The notes beneath the pieces were generated by a model. The model made no database searches, was not told where the DNA came from, and saw only the letters and a list, made by a program, of their open reading frames with translations. Below are positions 17,779 to 26,888 of a DNA stretch of 64,000 bases, one piece after another. The first letter of the stretch is position 1. The number at the start of each line of letters is the position of its first letter. Origin of the DNA: Ga0077555 sp033764055 (lineage in GTDB: Bacteria > Pseudomonadota > Alphaproteobacteria > Rhizobiales > Hyphomicrobiaceae); NCBI GenBank assembly GCA_033764055.1, contig JANRJI010000120.1, forward strand, positions 36,696 through 100,695, in the 5' to 3' direction. A program made the position numbers and the translations under genes.

Positions 17779-18930
17779 TCAGCGAAGGCCGAGGCCGCGC
17801 GCGATCATGCCGCGCAGGATCTCGCGCGTGCCGCCCCGGATCGAGTAGGACACGCACTGCATCTGCGAGAGCTGTTGGAGGTCGGCGTAGCCATTGGCCC
17901 CGACCATGCCCCTCGGCTCGATCGGGAGCACGCGGCGGACGACCTCGGGGATTTCCTGCTCGAACGTGGTGCCGAGGTCCTTGACGAGCGCGGCCTCCGT
18001 CACCGGCGACTTACCTTCGTTCAGCATGCCGGCTATGGACACCGACATCCGCCGCAATGTGGCGAGATTGGCAACCAGGCGGCCGACCTCTGCTGCCGCC
18101 ATCGGCTCGGGATCAGGCCCGAGCTCGCTCACAGCCTCGACGAGCAGCGGATACGTCGACATGAACCGGTCCGGTCCCGACCGCTCGAATGCCAGCTCTG
18201 AGACGACCATGTCCCAGCCGCGGCCTTCGCCGCCGACCGTCATGTCCTCCGGCACGAAAACATCGTCGAAGGTGACCTCGTTGAAGTCATGGCCGCCGTA
18301 GAGGTTGTAGATCGGCCGAACGGAAATGCCCGGCGACTTCACGTCGACGATGAACTGGGTCAACCCATGATGGCGCTGCTCGGGCGAACCGGAGGTGCGC
18401 ACGAGGGCGATCAGATAGTGGGCGCGGTGCGCATAGCTCGTCCACACCTTGCGCCCCGTGATACGCCAGCCGCCCTCGGCCTTAACCGCCCGCGTCTTCA
18501 CGCTCGCCAGATCGGAGCCGGTGTCCGGCTCGCTCATGCCGATGGCGAAGTAGCATCGGCCAGCAGCGATCTCAGGCAGGATCGTCCTCTTGGCGCGCTC
18601 GCTGCCGTGCCGCAGGATTTGCGGGCCCGACTGGCGCTCGCCGATCCAGTGGGCCATCACTGGCGCGCCAGCGGCGAGCAGCTCCTCGATCACCACGAAG
18701 CGCTCGAGTGACGAACGCTCGCCGCCACCGTACTCCCTGGGCCAGGTCATGCCGAGCCAACCGCGCTCTCCGACTTTTCGCGAGAATGCGGGATCGGCCT
18801 CGACCATGGCCCCGACGGTGGGCGAGAAGCCGCCGGTGGCGATCTCCTCGTCGAGAAAGGCGCGGACCTCGGCCCTGAGCCTTCTCGCCTCGGGCGGCAT
18901 GGTGACGGGCTCGAAGGTGAACTGCGGCAT
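17779..18930 (-). CDS. Acyl-CoA dehydrogenase
   Basis: A 383-residue, full-length acyl-CoA dehydrogenase. The N-terminal helical domain (MPQFTFEPVTMPPEARRLRA) leads to the FAD/substrate middle domain with GMSEPDTGSDLASVKTRAVK and GWRITGRKVWTSYAHRAHY, then the C-terminal domain ending SIRGGTREILRGMIARGLGL. ATG 18930 gives the usual family start; the open frame continues upstream without similarity. It is first of a minus-strand pair with the gene at 16558 and divergent from the oxidoreductase at 19036. It likely oxidises an acyl-CoA intermediate of a branched or cyclic compound. Confidence 0.92.
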   Translation of the reverse strand: MPQFTFEPVTMPPEARRLRAEVRAFLDEEIATGGFSPTVGAMVEADPAFSRKVGERGWLGMTWPREYGGGERSSLERFVVIEELLAAGAPVMAHWIGERQSGPQILRHGSERAKRTILPEIAAGRCYFAIGMSEPDTGSDLASVKTRAVKAEGGWRITGRKVWTSYAHRAHYLIALVRTSGSPEQRHHGLTQFIVDVKSPGISVRPIYNLYGGHDFNEVTFDDVFVPEDMTVGGEGRGWDMVVSELAFERSGPDRFMSTYPLLVEAVSELGPDPEPMAAAEVGRLVANLATLRRMSVSIAGMLNEGKSPVTEAALVKDLGTTFEQEIPEVVRRVLPIEPRGMVGANGYADLQQLSQMQCVSYSIRGGTREILRGMIARGLGLR

Positions 18931-19035
18931 GGGCGGCTCTGCAGGCTGCGGTTGGGCTGCGGGAAGTATGACGTTGTCCGGCCGAGCGACAAGGGCCAAA
19001 TTGTCCGGACAACGGCCATCAGCAGGGGCGGCGGA

Positions 19036-20025
19036 ATGCGTGCAGTCTGGTACGAGAGAACGGGACCCGCAGACAATGTGCTGATCGTCGGCGAGCAGCC
19101 GATGCCCGAGCCGGCGCCGGGCGAGGCTCGCATCCGGCTGATGGCCTCCGGCGTCAATCCAGCGGACTGCTACCGGCGGGCCGGCTCCGGCTATCGCATG
19201 GAGGCTCCACTGGTCATCGCCCACAGCGACGGCGCCGGCGTGGTCGACAAGCTCGGACCGGGCGTCTCGCATCTGGCCGAGGGCGAGCGGGTCTGGCTCT
19301 ACAACGGACAACGGAACGGCAGGACGCACGGCACAGGCGCGGAGTACATCGCACTCGACGCCGATCTCGTGACGGCGCTGCCCGACACCGTGCCCATCGA
19401 GGCCGGCGCCTGCCTCGGGATACCGTGCATGACGGCGCACCGATGCGTGCTCGGATCAGGGCCGGTCGAGGGCCAGTGGGTGCTGGTGACCGGCGGTGGC
19501 GGGGCGGTCGGCAACTATGCCATCCAGCTCGCCAAGTGGGCCGGCGCGAAAGTGATCGCCACCGCCGGGCGCGGCTGGCAGGCAGAGGACGCGCGCCGTG
19601 CCGGGGCCGACATCGTGCTCGATCGCGACGACGAGAATCTCGCGGCGAGGATTCTCGCCGAGACAGAAGAGGCCGGCGCCAACCGGATCGTCGACGTCGA
19701 TTTCGGCGGGAACATCGACTGGACCAAGGACGCCGTGGCGGCGAACGGCGTCATCGCGGCCTATGCGACGCGCGGCAATCCCGCACCTGAGGTGCCGTTT
19801 CAGCTCCTGATGCGCAAGAACGTGACGATCCAGGGCGTCCTGCTGCCGACCACGCCGCACGCGGCGAGAAAGCGGGCGCAGACAGATATCCTGCGATGGC
19901 TCAAGGAAGCGCCGCGACTGCATCGCGTCGTGGGGCCGTTCCCGCTCGAGGAGACGGCGTCGGCGCACATGGCGGTCGAGGCGGGCGGCAAACGAGGCAC
20001 CGTGGTCGTCGCGCCGCAGATGTAA
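19036..20025 (+). CDS. NADPH:quinone reductase-like zinc-independent MDR oxidoreductase
   Basis: A 329-residue medium-chain dehydrogenase/reductase. The start MRAVWYERTGPADNVL is typical of the quinone oxidoreductase branch. The GroES-like domain has MASGVNPADCYRRAG, and the Rossmann domain has VLVTGGGGAVGNYAIQLAKW with the AxxGxxG-type NADPH loop. The Cys cluster that binds structural zinc in alcohol dehydrogenases is missing, as in QOR. It is divergent from the acyl-CoA dehydrogenase genes (105-bp gap), so the two units may share control. Enoyl reductase activity is equally possible. Confidence 0.9.
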   Translation: MRAVWYERTGPADNVLIVGEQPMPEPAPGEARIRLMASGVNPADCYRRAGSGYRMEAPLVIAHSDGAGVVDKLGPGVSHLAEGERVWLYNGQRNGRTHGTGAEYIALDADLVTALPDTVPIEAGACLGIPCMTAHRCVLGSGPVEGQWVLVTGGGGAVGNYAIQLAKWAGAKVIATAGRGWQAEDARRAGADIVLDRDDENLAARILAETEEAGANRIVDVDFGGNIDWTKDAVAANGVIAAYATRGNPAPEVPFQLLMRKNVTIQGVLLPTTPHAARKRAQTDILRWLKEAPRLHRVVGPFPLEETASAHMAVEAGGKRGTVVVAPQM

Positions 20026-20126
20026 TGGAACGCCGCGTCAACCCCGGCACAGGTGAAGCTTACGACCGGCCGCGGGGCGTTACGCGGCCCAGAGGCGACA
20101 ATAGCGCGAGGAGAAAGCCAGAGCCG

Positions 20127-21497
20127 ATGACCTTGGACCAGAGCCCCACAGCCGTTCTCGGCGCGTTCGCCGCCCGCCTCCGCTACGAGATCCTGCCGCC
20201 CGCCGTCGCCGCGCAGGCGTGCGACATCATACTCGATACGCTCGGCTGCGGCATTGCCGCGTGGCGCGACGATCGCGAGAAGGCCGAGGTTGCACGCGGC
20301 CTCGCCCGCTCGTTCAGGGCCGAGCCTCGCGCCCTGATCTGGGGCGCGGCCGGGGAGCGGACCGACGCGGCCCTGGCGGCCCTCGCCAATGGCATGCTCG
20401 CCAACGCCGCCGATTTCGACGACACCCACAAGCGCGCGCTGCTGCACACGGGGTCGGTGGTCGTGCCTCCGGCGCTGGCGCTCGCCGAGGAACGCGGGCT
20501 GACAGGTGCGGAGATCGTCTGCGCCGTCACCGCCGGCTACGAGGTGGCAGCTCGCGTCGGCATGGCGGTGATGCCGACGCACTATCGCTTCTGGCACTCG
20601 ACGGCGACCAACGGAACGTTCGGCGCGGCGGCAGCCTCGGCCTCTGCACTCGGGCTGTCGGCCGAGCAGGCGCGCATGGCGCTCGGCTTCGCCGGAACCC
20701 AAGCGGCGGGGCTCAACACATTCTTCTCCTACGGTGACATGACGAAGAGCCTGCATCCGGGCAAAGCGTCGTTCAACGGCATCGTATCGGCGCGGCTCGC
20801 CGAGATCGGCGGCACCAGCCCGCCGACGATGCTCGAGCACGAGAAGGGCTACATCAACGCTTTCTCGCTGGAGCCGAAGACCGACGCACTGACCAACGGG
20901 CTCGGCACAACGTGGGAGATCCTGGAGAACGGGTTCAAATACTTCCCGTCGATCCTGGCGAGCCACGCGCCGATCCAGGCGACGCTCGACGTCGTCAGAC
21001 GGCACGACATCAAGCCCGCGGAGATCGCGCGCATCGTCAACGAGACCTACTCGACGGTGAAGTCGCATTTCTCGGAGAAGGTGGTGACGACCGGCATGGG
21101 CGCCCGCGTCTCGGTGCCCTACTGCTGCGCGGTGGCGGCCGTGGACCGGGCCGTCGGGCAGGCGCAGTTCACGCATGACCGCGTCGTGCGCGAGGACGTG
21201 CAGCGGGTGCTCGCCGTCACCGATGTCGTGGCAGTGGACGCGCTCACCGCTCAATATCCGGCGAAATTCCCGGCGCGGGTGACAGTGACGCTGAAGGACG
21301 GCCGCAACTTCACGAGCCAGCGCGACTATCCGAAGGGCGATCCGCAGGAGCCGCTTTCTCCCGCCGAGATCGAAGCCAAGTTCCTCGACAATGCCGCGGC
21401 GCGCTATTCCACTCGCGAGGCGAGAGAGATCGTCGCTCTGGTGCGCGGGCTCGGGCAGATCGGTGATCTGCGCGAGCTGTGGCGGGCCTTGTCGTAA
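20127..21497 (+). CDS. MmgE/PrpD family protein
   Basis: A 456-residue protein of the 2-methylcitrate dehydratase / iminodisuccinate epimerase / cis-aconitate decarboxylase fold. Hallmarks are ILDTLGCGIAAW, NAADFDDTHKRALLHTGSVV (the DDT-H active-site region) and TNGTFGAAAASASALGL. The C-terminal small domain is present (VTVTLKDGRNFTSQRDYPKG). ATG 20127 starts the conserved N-terminus. No citrate synthase-like partner is near, so a role in propionate degradation is not supported. It more likely acts on an organic acid of the neighbouring catabolic block. Confidence 0.92.
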   Translation: MTLDQSPTAVLGAFAARLRYEILPPAVAAQACDIILDTLGCGIAAWRDDREKAEVARGLARSFRAEPRALIWGAAGERTDAALAALANGMLANAADFDDTHKRALLHTGSVVVPPALALAEERGLTGAEIVCAVTAGYEVAARVGMAVMPTHYRFWHSTATNGTFGAAAASASALGLSAEQARMALGFAGTQAAGLNTFFSYGDMTKSLHPGKASFNGIVSARLAEIGGTSPPTMLEHEKGYINAFSLEPKTDALTNGLGTTWEILENGFKYFPSILASHAPIQATLDVVRRHDIKPAEIARIVNETYSTVKSHFSEKVVTTGMGARVSVPYCCAVAAVDRAVGQAQFTHDRVVREDVQRVLAVTDVVAVDALTAQYPAKFPARVTVTLKDGRNFTSQRDYPKGDPQEPLSPAEIEAKFLDNAAARYSTREAREIVALVRGLGQIGDLRELWRALS

Positions 21498-21573
21498 GGG
21501 ATGGTTGTGCGGCCGTGGCCGGAGGCGTCGCGCAGGCTCCCTCCGCTACGGCCCTCGTCAGGGGTCAGCTGCG

Positions 21574-22359
21574 ATGTTCGGGGCAGGTCAGGTGGGAGCA
21601 ACCGCAGCGATCGAGCTGGCTGCCATCGAGAGAGCCGCCGTGCGAGGCTGGCCGGCGCTCGAGACAAGACGCATCGACGGCTGGGTTGCCCGGTCGTCGT
21701 CCGGTGGATCTGTCCGCGCGAATACAGTGTCGGCGCTCGATTATGTCGGCACCGATCTCGACGCCTCGATTGAGGCCGTCGTATCGTTCTATCGGCAGCG
21801 TGGCGCCGTCGCGCGCTTCACGATCACCGAGGTCGACCGGCCGGAGGGCCTCGATGCGGCCCTCGCGGAGCGAGGCTGGGCTCGCCAAGGCGACCACGTC
21901 ACGATGGCAAAGCCGATCGGATCGCTGGCGATACCGGGGCGGTCGTCGGCGACGACGCTCACGGTCGTGCATCACGAGGCGCCGACCGCCGATTGGATGG
22001 CGGTCTACCTGGGAGGCTTGACGGGAGGCCGACGAGAGGTGGCACCGCGGCTGGTTGCCGGTGTGCCAAAGCCTTGCACCTTTGTCTCCTGCCTGCGCGA
22101 CGGGAGGGTGATTGCCAGCGGTCTATCGGTGCTCGATGGGGGGCTAGCCTCGGTGCAGTGCATGGCAACGCTGCCGACGGCCAGACGGTTAGGAGCGGCG
22201 AGGGTCATCCTCGCCGCCATCGAGGACTGGGCAGGAGCAACGGGCGCACTCCGCCTTTATCTGCAAACCGACAGCGACAACGCGGCTGCGATCAGTCTTT
22301 ACGTCTCTGCGGGTTTTTCAGTCGCCGGCCGATATCACGTCCGCGAGCTGCCGACCTGA
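21574..22359 (+). CDS. GNAT family N-acetyltransferase
   Basis: A 261-residue protein with an N-terminal helical and strand extension and a C-terminal GNAT core. The acetyl-CoA loop region reads ARRLGAARVILAAIEDWAG (about residues 206-224), and the last strands read LRLYLQTDSDNAAAISLY and AGFSVAGRYHVREL, typical of FR47-like acetyltransferases. ATG 21574 begins MFGAGQVGATAAIELAAIE. It is 76 bp downstream of the MmgE/PrpD gene on the same strand and may be cotranscribed. The acceptor substrate is unknown. Confidence 0.85.
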   Translation: MFGAGQVGATAAIELAAIERAAVRGWPALETRRIDGWVARSSSGGSVRANTVSALDYVGTDLDASIEAVVSFYRQRGAVARFTITEVDRPEGLDAALAERGWARQGDHVTMAKPIGSLAIPGRSSATTLTVVHHEAPTADWMAVYLGGLTGGRREVAPRLVAGVPKPCTFVSCLRDGRVIASGLSVLDGGLASVQCMATLPTARRLGAARVILAAIEDWAGATGALRLYLQTDSDNAAAISLYVSAGFSVAGRYHVRELPT

Positions 22360-22538
22360 AGCCGCACCGATGTGCCGCGCAGGGGTCAATGCCGCGCATG
22401 ATGTACATGCCGCCGGGTGATCCCCGCCTCGCGTCGATGCGTGGATCGCCGGCGTCGCGGCTGGCGTGAATGGAGCGGCCGGCGAAGGTGCCCGTCATGC
22501 GGACAAGGTCGTCGCCGCCGCGCGGCCGCGCATTACGC

Positions 22539-24098
22539 CTACACCACCACCTCGATCAGATAGGGACCCTTCGACCTGAGCCCCGCATCGAGCGACTTGG
22601 CGAGCCCGGCACAATCCGTAACGCGCGCGGCCTCGACGCCCATGCCGCGCGCGATCCCGACCCAGCCGATATCCGGTCGGCCGAGCGACAGCATATCCAC
22701 AGCGCGCGGGCCGGGATTGCGCACGCCGACATTGGTCAGCTCGCCTCGCAGGATGTTGTAGGAGCCGTTGGCGAAGATCATCACCGTGATGTCGAGGCCT
22801 TCCCGCGCCATCGTCCACAGCGACTGCACCGTGTACATGGCGCTGCCGTCGCCGATCATGGCAATCACCTTGCGGTCCGGGCACGCGATCGCCGCGCCGA
22901 TGGCCACCGGCATGCCGTAGCCGATCGAGCCGCCGCGGTTGTTGATCCAGTCGTGCGGCGGCGCGCCGGCAGTCTCGGGAAAGAACTCACGTCCTGTGGT
23001 GACGCTCTCGTCGACGATGATGGCGCCCTCCGGGATCTTAGCCCCGAGGATCGGGGCGATGGTCACGGGGGAGATGGCGCCATCCGGGATCGCAGGGCGG
23101 CGAGGCGCCGCGACGTGAGCGGGAGCCACGCCCGTAGCGCCGAGCTCGTCGGCGAGCGCGGCCAGGGCCGCCTCCATGTCCTCGTCGGTCCCGGCGAGCC
23201 TCGTGGATCTGGCGTCCTTCGGCATCAGCAGGCTCGGCTTGTCCGGGTAGGCGAAGAATGCCACCGGCTCGCGCGCACCGACCAGCACGAGGTCCCCGGC
23301 CGCTTTCATGACGCCGAGCGCACGATCGACGACATACGGTATGCGCTCGACCTGAACGCGCCCCGCACCGCGCTCGAGACGCGTGTTGGCGCCCTCTGTG
23401 AGGATGCCGCATCCGGTCTTCGCTGCGATGCGGCCGGCGAGCGCGAGGCACCGCTCGCGCAGGGCCGCGCCGCCCATCAGCAAAGTCGCGCGCTTGCCGC
23501 TGCGCAGCATGGCGGCCGCAGACTTCACCGCTTCCTCGGAGACCTTCGGCGGCGCGGTTGCTGGAGCCGCCTCGGCAACGCCGTCGGCGGGACCCCAAGC
23601 GGTGTCGGCGGGCAGTATTAGGGTCGCGATCTGGCCGGGCGTCTGTCGTGCGGCCTCGATGGCGAGCGCCCCGTCGGCGGCAATCCTGCGGCTGTCAGGC
23701 GACGTCTTCACCCAGTGCGACATCGGCCGGGCCACGCCCTCGATGTCGGAGGTCAACGGGGCATCGTAGGCGATATGGTAGGTAGCGTGCTCGCCGACGA
23801 TGTTGACGATACCGGAGCTGGCCTTCTTGGCGTTGTGCAGGTTGGCGAGGCCGTTGGCGAGACCCGGGCCAAGATGCAACAGCGTCGATGCCGGCTTGTC
23901 GAGCATGCGATAATAGCCATCGGCCGCTCCGGTGACGACGCCCTCGAACAGTCCCAGCACGCAGCGCATGCCGGGCACGTGATCGAGCGCGGCGACGAAA
24001 TGCATCTCGGAGGTGCCGGGATTCGTGAAGCAAACGTTCACGCCGCCCGCCAGCAGTGTGCGCACCAGGCTTTCCGCCCCATTCATCTCGGCTGCCAT
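22539..24098 (-). CDS. Thiamine diphosphate-dependent enzyme, acetolactate synthase large-subunit type
   Basis: A 519-residue ThDP enzyme with three domains. The N-terminal PYR domain has NPGTSEMHFVAALD and the catalytic Glu strand CVLGLFEGVVTGAADGYYRM. The C-terminal PP domain has the GDGSAMYTVQ...NGSYN cofactor motif. ATG 24098 is preceded by AAGGATGACCCCGCA, and MNGAESLVRTLLAGG follows, as in relatives; upstream in-frame starts lack a ribosome site. No acetolactate synthase small subunit is adjacent, so it is probably a catabolic carboligase or benzoylformate-decarboxylase-like enzyme rather than IlvB of branched-chain synthesis. Confidence 0.9.
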   Translation of the reverse strand: MAAEMNGAESLVRTLLAGGVNVCFTNPGTSEMHFVAALDHVPGMRCVLGLFEGVVTGAADGYYRMLDKPASTLLHLGPGLANGLANLHNAKKASSGIVNIVGEHATYHIAYDAPLTSDIEGVARPMSHWVKTSPDSRRIAADGALAIEAARQTPGQIATLILPADTAWGPADGVAEAAPATAPPKVSEEAVKSAAAMLRSGKRATLLMGGAALRERCLALAGRIAAKTGCGILTEGANTRLERGAGRVQVERIPYVVDRALGVMKAAGDLVLVGAREPVAFFAYPDKPSLLMPKDARSTRLAGTDEDMEAALAALADELGATGVAPAHVAAPRRPAIPDGAISPVTIAPILGAKIPEGAIIVDESVTTGREFFPETAGAPPHDWINNRGGSIGYGMPVAIGAAIACPDRKVIAMIGDGSAMYTVQSLWTMAREGLDITVMIFANGSYNILRGELTNVGVRNPGPRAVDMLSLGRPDIGWVGIARGMGVEAARVTDCAGLAKSLDAGLRSKGPYLIEVVV

Positions 24099-24349
24099 TG
24101 CGGGGTCATCCTTCGGTTGGATCATCTGGCCGCGCACGTTGCGTCGGCTCACGCCAGCCAGTCTAGGCAGCCTTCGGGAGCCTCGCCAGCAGGAGTCTGT
24201 GACGGCGCAAGCCTAGCCAGTGGCAGCGAGACGGCGGCTGCCCCGCCGTGGGTGGATGGGCCGCGTCGACGACCGCGTCTACGAACTCTCGCACTCGCGG
24301 GCGGACTGAAATAGGATGGTCATCGCCTTCAAGGAGAGGGAGTCCACGA

Positions 24350-24571
24350 ATGCCACCGCTGATTGCGGCCGTGATCGCCGGAGCCGGGCTTTACGCGGGC
24401 TTCCGTCTCGCCCGCAAGGTGATCGAGAACTTGAGCTTGGACCGGCAGACGGGGAACGCCGACTGCCCCGCATCGCACGACGAGCCCGGCATCGTCGTCG
24501 AGAAGCACCTGGGCACACTGGAACGAGATCCTGTGACGGGTGTCTACCGTCCAAGCTCGCCTTCGCACTGA
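24350..24571 (+). CDS. Small single-pass membrane protein, unknown function
   Basis: A 73-residue protein, MPPLIAAVIAGAGLYAGFRL followed by a basic stretch and an acidic C-terminus (HLGTLERDPVTGVYRPSS). AAGGAG and GGGAG precede the ATG. It has one N-terminal hydrophobic helix and would sit in the inner membrane with a cytoplasmic tail. Similar ERDPVTGVYRP tails occur in short rhizobial hypothetical proteins. The role is unknown. Confidence 0.7.
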   Translation: MPPLIAAVIAGAGLYAGFRLARKVIENLSLDRQTGNADCPASHDEPGIVVEKHLGTLERDPVTGVYRPSSPSH

Positions 24572-24773
24572 CGCACGTTCTTGCCCGCACCGGGTCGACG
24601 GTCCCGCGCCACCGGTCAACAATGTGTTGCGCTGCAAGGGCAATCGGCCCCCGTGCAGGCTACGGCTCCTTAACCAAGCTCACGTCGCCGCCCCTTTGGA
24701 AAAGAGTTCATTCACTCGGCTCGTATTTGATCGCCATGGACGCATCGATCCGTGACGTGTGAGGCGTAGTGCA

Positions 24774-25343
24774 ATGAGTCGAGCTGAGCAGAATGTGGCC
24801 GGCAATGCCGAAGGGCGTCGCCCGGGGCTTCTTGCGCGCTGGCATCGCGATGCGAGGGGCGTCACGGCGGTCGAGTTCGCCATGGTTGCCATGCCATTCC
24901 TGATGATGCTGTTCGGCATCATCGGCGTCGGCCTTTACTTCTTCACGACCTTCACACTGGAGAATGCCGTCGAGCAGGCCTCGCGCCTCTTGCGCACCGG
25001 CCAGGCGCAGGTCGCCAACTACACCGCCGATCAGTTCAAGGCGAAGGTTTGCGAGTACGTGCCCGGCCACATCGATTGCGTCGGCAAGGTCCGCGTCAAC
25101 GTCAAGAGCTACGCCGACACCACCAACATCACGGCCGACAGCCTGCCGCGCTGCCTCAATAACGGCGGCCTCTCGAACGCCAGCGAGTTCGACATGGGCG
25201 GCGCCAGCGAGGTGGTGCTGGTGTGGGTCTGCTACGAGTGGGATCTGGCCGGCAAGATCCCCTTCCTGAGACTAGGCGACATGTCGAACGGCTCGCGCCT
25301 GATCCAGGCGACGACGGTGTTCCGCTCCGAGCCCTTCAACTGA
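24774..25343 (+). CDS. TadE/TadG-like pilus assembly protein
   Basis: A 189-residue protein. After a basic N-terminus, DARGVTAVEFAMVAMPFLMMLFG is the TadE signature (G-x-x-AVEFA followed by a single transmembrane helix at about residues 33-65). The rest is periplasmic with three Cys. TadE-type minor pseudopilins are cleaved after the Gly and work with a Tad/Flp secretion ATPase and TadBC, none of which are in this window. It is followed 64 bp later by a second TadE-like gene, so the two form a small operon. Confidence 0.88.
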   Translation: MSRAEQNVAGNAEGRRPGLLARWHRDARGVTAVEFAMVAMPFLMMLFGIIGVGLYFFTTFTLENAVEQASRLLRTGQAQVANYTADQFKAKVCEYVPGHIDCVGKVRVNVKSYADTTNITADSLPRCLNNGGLSNASEFDMGGASEVVLVWVCYEWDLAGKIPFLRLGDMSNGSRLIQATTVFRSEPFN

Positions 25344-25407
25344 TGCTGCCTGGCCGACGCCGCCCCGGCGGCGCGGTCGGTCCATATCGAGAATCAGGAG
25401 CCAGAAA

Positions 25408-26043
25408 ATGCGCAACCTCGTGAAGCATGCTCGCCACCGCACGATGGCCGGAGTCGGCAGGCTCGTGCGCCGACTCGCTCATGACAAGGGTGGCATGGCG
25501 GCGGTCGAGTTCGCCATGATCGTCCCGATGATGTTCTTCCTGCTGGTGGGTGCGGTCGAGTTCAGCCAAGCCCTGACCGTCGACCGGCGCGTCACACAGG
25601 CGGCGTCCTCCACGGCCGATCTGATTGCGCGGGCGCCGAGCCAGGGGCTATCGGTATCGCAAGTCGACAGCGAGTTGAGGATCATCGAGCAGCTGATCGA
25701 ACCCTACGAGCTGACGCAGCTGACGGTGAAGATCGTCAGCGTCAAGGCGAACGCCGTGGCCGGCAACCCGGCCGCCCTGAACTATGTCGTCGACTGGTCG
25801 CGCGACAATCGCGGCGGCACGCCCTACGCAAGAAATGCGACTTACAACGGCATCCCTGCCGGCCTGCTGGTCGCCGGGGAGAGCGTGATTGTCGCCGAGG
25901 CGAGCTACAATTACACCCCGCTGATCTTCAAGGTGTTCATCGAGAGCGCCTTCGACCTGTCGGAAAAGTTCTACCTGAAACCGCGCAATGCGAGCTGTGT
26001 GCACCTCCAGCCCGTCAACTGCGTCACCGGCGGCAGCATCTGA
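25408..26043 (+). CDS. TadE/TadG-like pilus assembly protein
   Basis: A 211-residue protein with the same plan as its upstream neighbour: a basic start, then DKGGMAAVEFAMIVPMMFFLLVG (TadE motif plus transmembrane helix at about residues 28-55) and a periplasmic domain with YNYTPLIFKVFIESAFDLSE, a TadG/TadE-typical C-terminal region. CAGGAG precedes the ATG. Together with the gene at 24774 it probably supplies minor pseudopilins to a Flp pilus encoded elsewhere. Confidence 0.88.
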   Translation: MRNLVKHARHRTMAGVGRLVRRLAHDKGGMAAVEFAMIVPMMFFLLVGAVEFSQALTVDRRVTQAASSTADLIARAPSQGLSVSQVDSELRIIEQLIEPYELTQLTVKIVSVKANAVAGNPAALNYVVDWSRDNRGGTPYARNATYNGIPAGLLVAGESVIVAEASYNYTPLIFKVFIESAFDLSEKFYLKPRNASCVHLQPVNCVTGGSI

Positions 26044-26211
26044 AGCCCGCCGAGCCAGACGGATCCGTCACCCCACGGGATGACGGCCGTCCGTGCAGTG
26101 AAACTGATCGTTGACGAAAGTGTTATGCCGCAGTTGCGTCCATTGGCGGTTGCCGTGTAGCTCAAAGCGACCTTATTCTGTACGTCGCTCAGCAACAGGC
26201 CGGCCGAAAAC

Positions 26212-26826
26212 ATGGGACGTCGCTCTACCCATACCCCCGAGCAGCTTCGTCAGCTGATCCTGGACGCTGCACAGGCCATCATCGAGGTGAACGGCCTCGC
26301 CGGCCTCTCCGCGCGCGAGATCGCTCGACGCATCGGCTACTCGCCGGGCACCATCTACAATATGTTCCAGAACCTCGATGACGTCGTTCTGCACATCGAG
26401 GCACGGGTGCTCGATTCACTCGACGAGCGCTTGGTGCAGGCCCTCGACGACGGCGACCCTCGCGACAAGGTCTCGCGTCTGGCCGAGGCCTATCTCGCCT
26501 TCACCCACGAGCGGCCAAAGCTCTGGAACCTGCTGTTCGAGCACTATATGCCGGCCGACGCGCAGACGCCCGCCTGGTACCAGCAGAAGCTCGAGATGCT
26601 CATGAGCCGCGTCGAATCGGCCATGGCCCCGCTGTTTCCCCCCGGCGCCGACATGGAGCGCCAACGAGCTGCTCGGGTGCTGTGGGCGGGCGTGCACGGC
26701 ATCACGTCGCTGGCCACCGCCAACAAGCTGTCGAATGTGACCAGCGAGGCCGCCAACCTGCTGGTGCGCGACCTCATTCACAACTACCTGACGGGCGTTG
26801 CCGCCAACGCGCAGCGGAAGGCCTAG
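26212..26826 (+). CDS. TetR/AcrR family transcriptional regulator
   Basis: A 204-residue regulator. The N-terminal helix-turn-helix is LSAREIARRIGYSPGTIYNMF (about residues 36-56), within the usual 47-residue TetR DNA-binding domain. The C-terminal domain matches TetR_C-type ligand-binding helices (LAFTHERPKLWNLLFEHYMP, then AARVLWAGVHGITSLA). It lies 62 bp upstream of a glutathione S-transferase gene on the same strand, so it may control that gene and itself. The ligand is unknown. Confidence 0.93.
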   Translation: MGRRSTHTPEQLRQLILDAAQAIIEVNGLAGLSAREIARRIGYSPGTIYNMFQNLDDVVLHIEARVLDSLDERLVQALDDGDPRDKVSRLAEAYLAFTHERPKLWNLLFEHYMPADAQTPAWYQQKLEMLMSRVESAMAPLFPPGADMERQRAARVLWAGVHGITSLATANKLSNVTSEAANLLVRDLIHNYLTGVAANAQRKA

Positions 26827-26888
26827 ACGGTGCGGGCAAGTTCGGTCGAGATTGGTGGCCGACTCCGCTGGCAGCCCGGACATGCATC

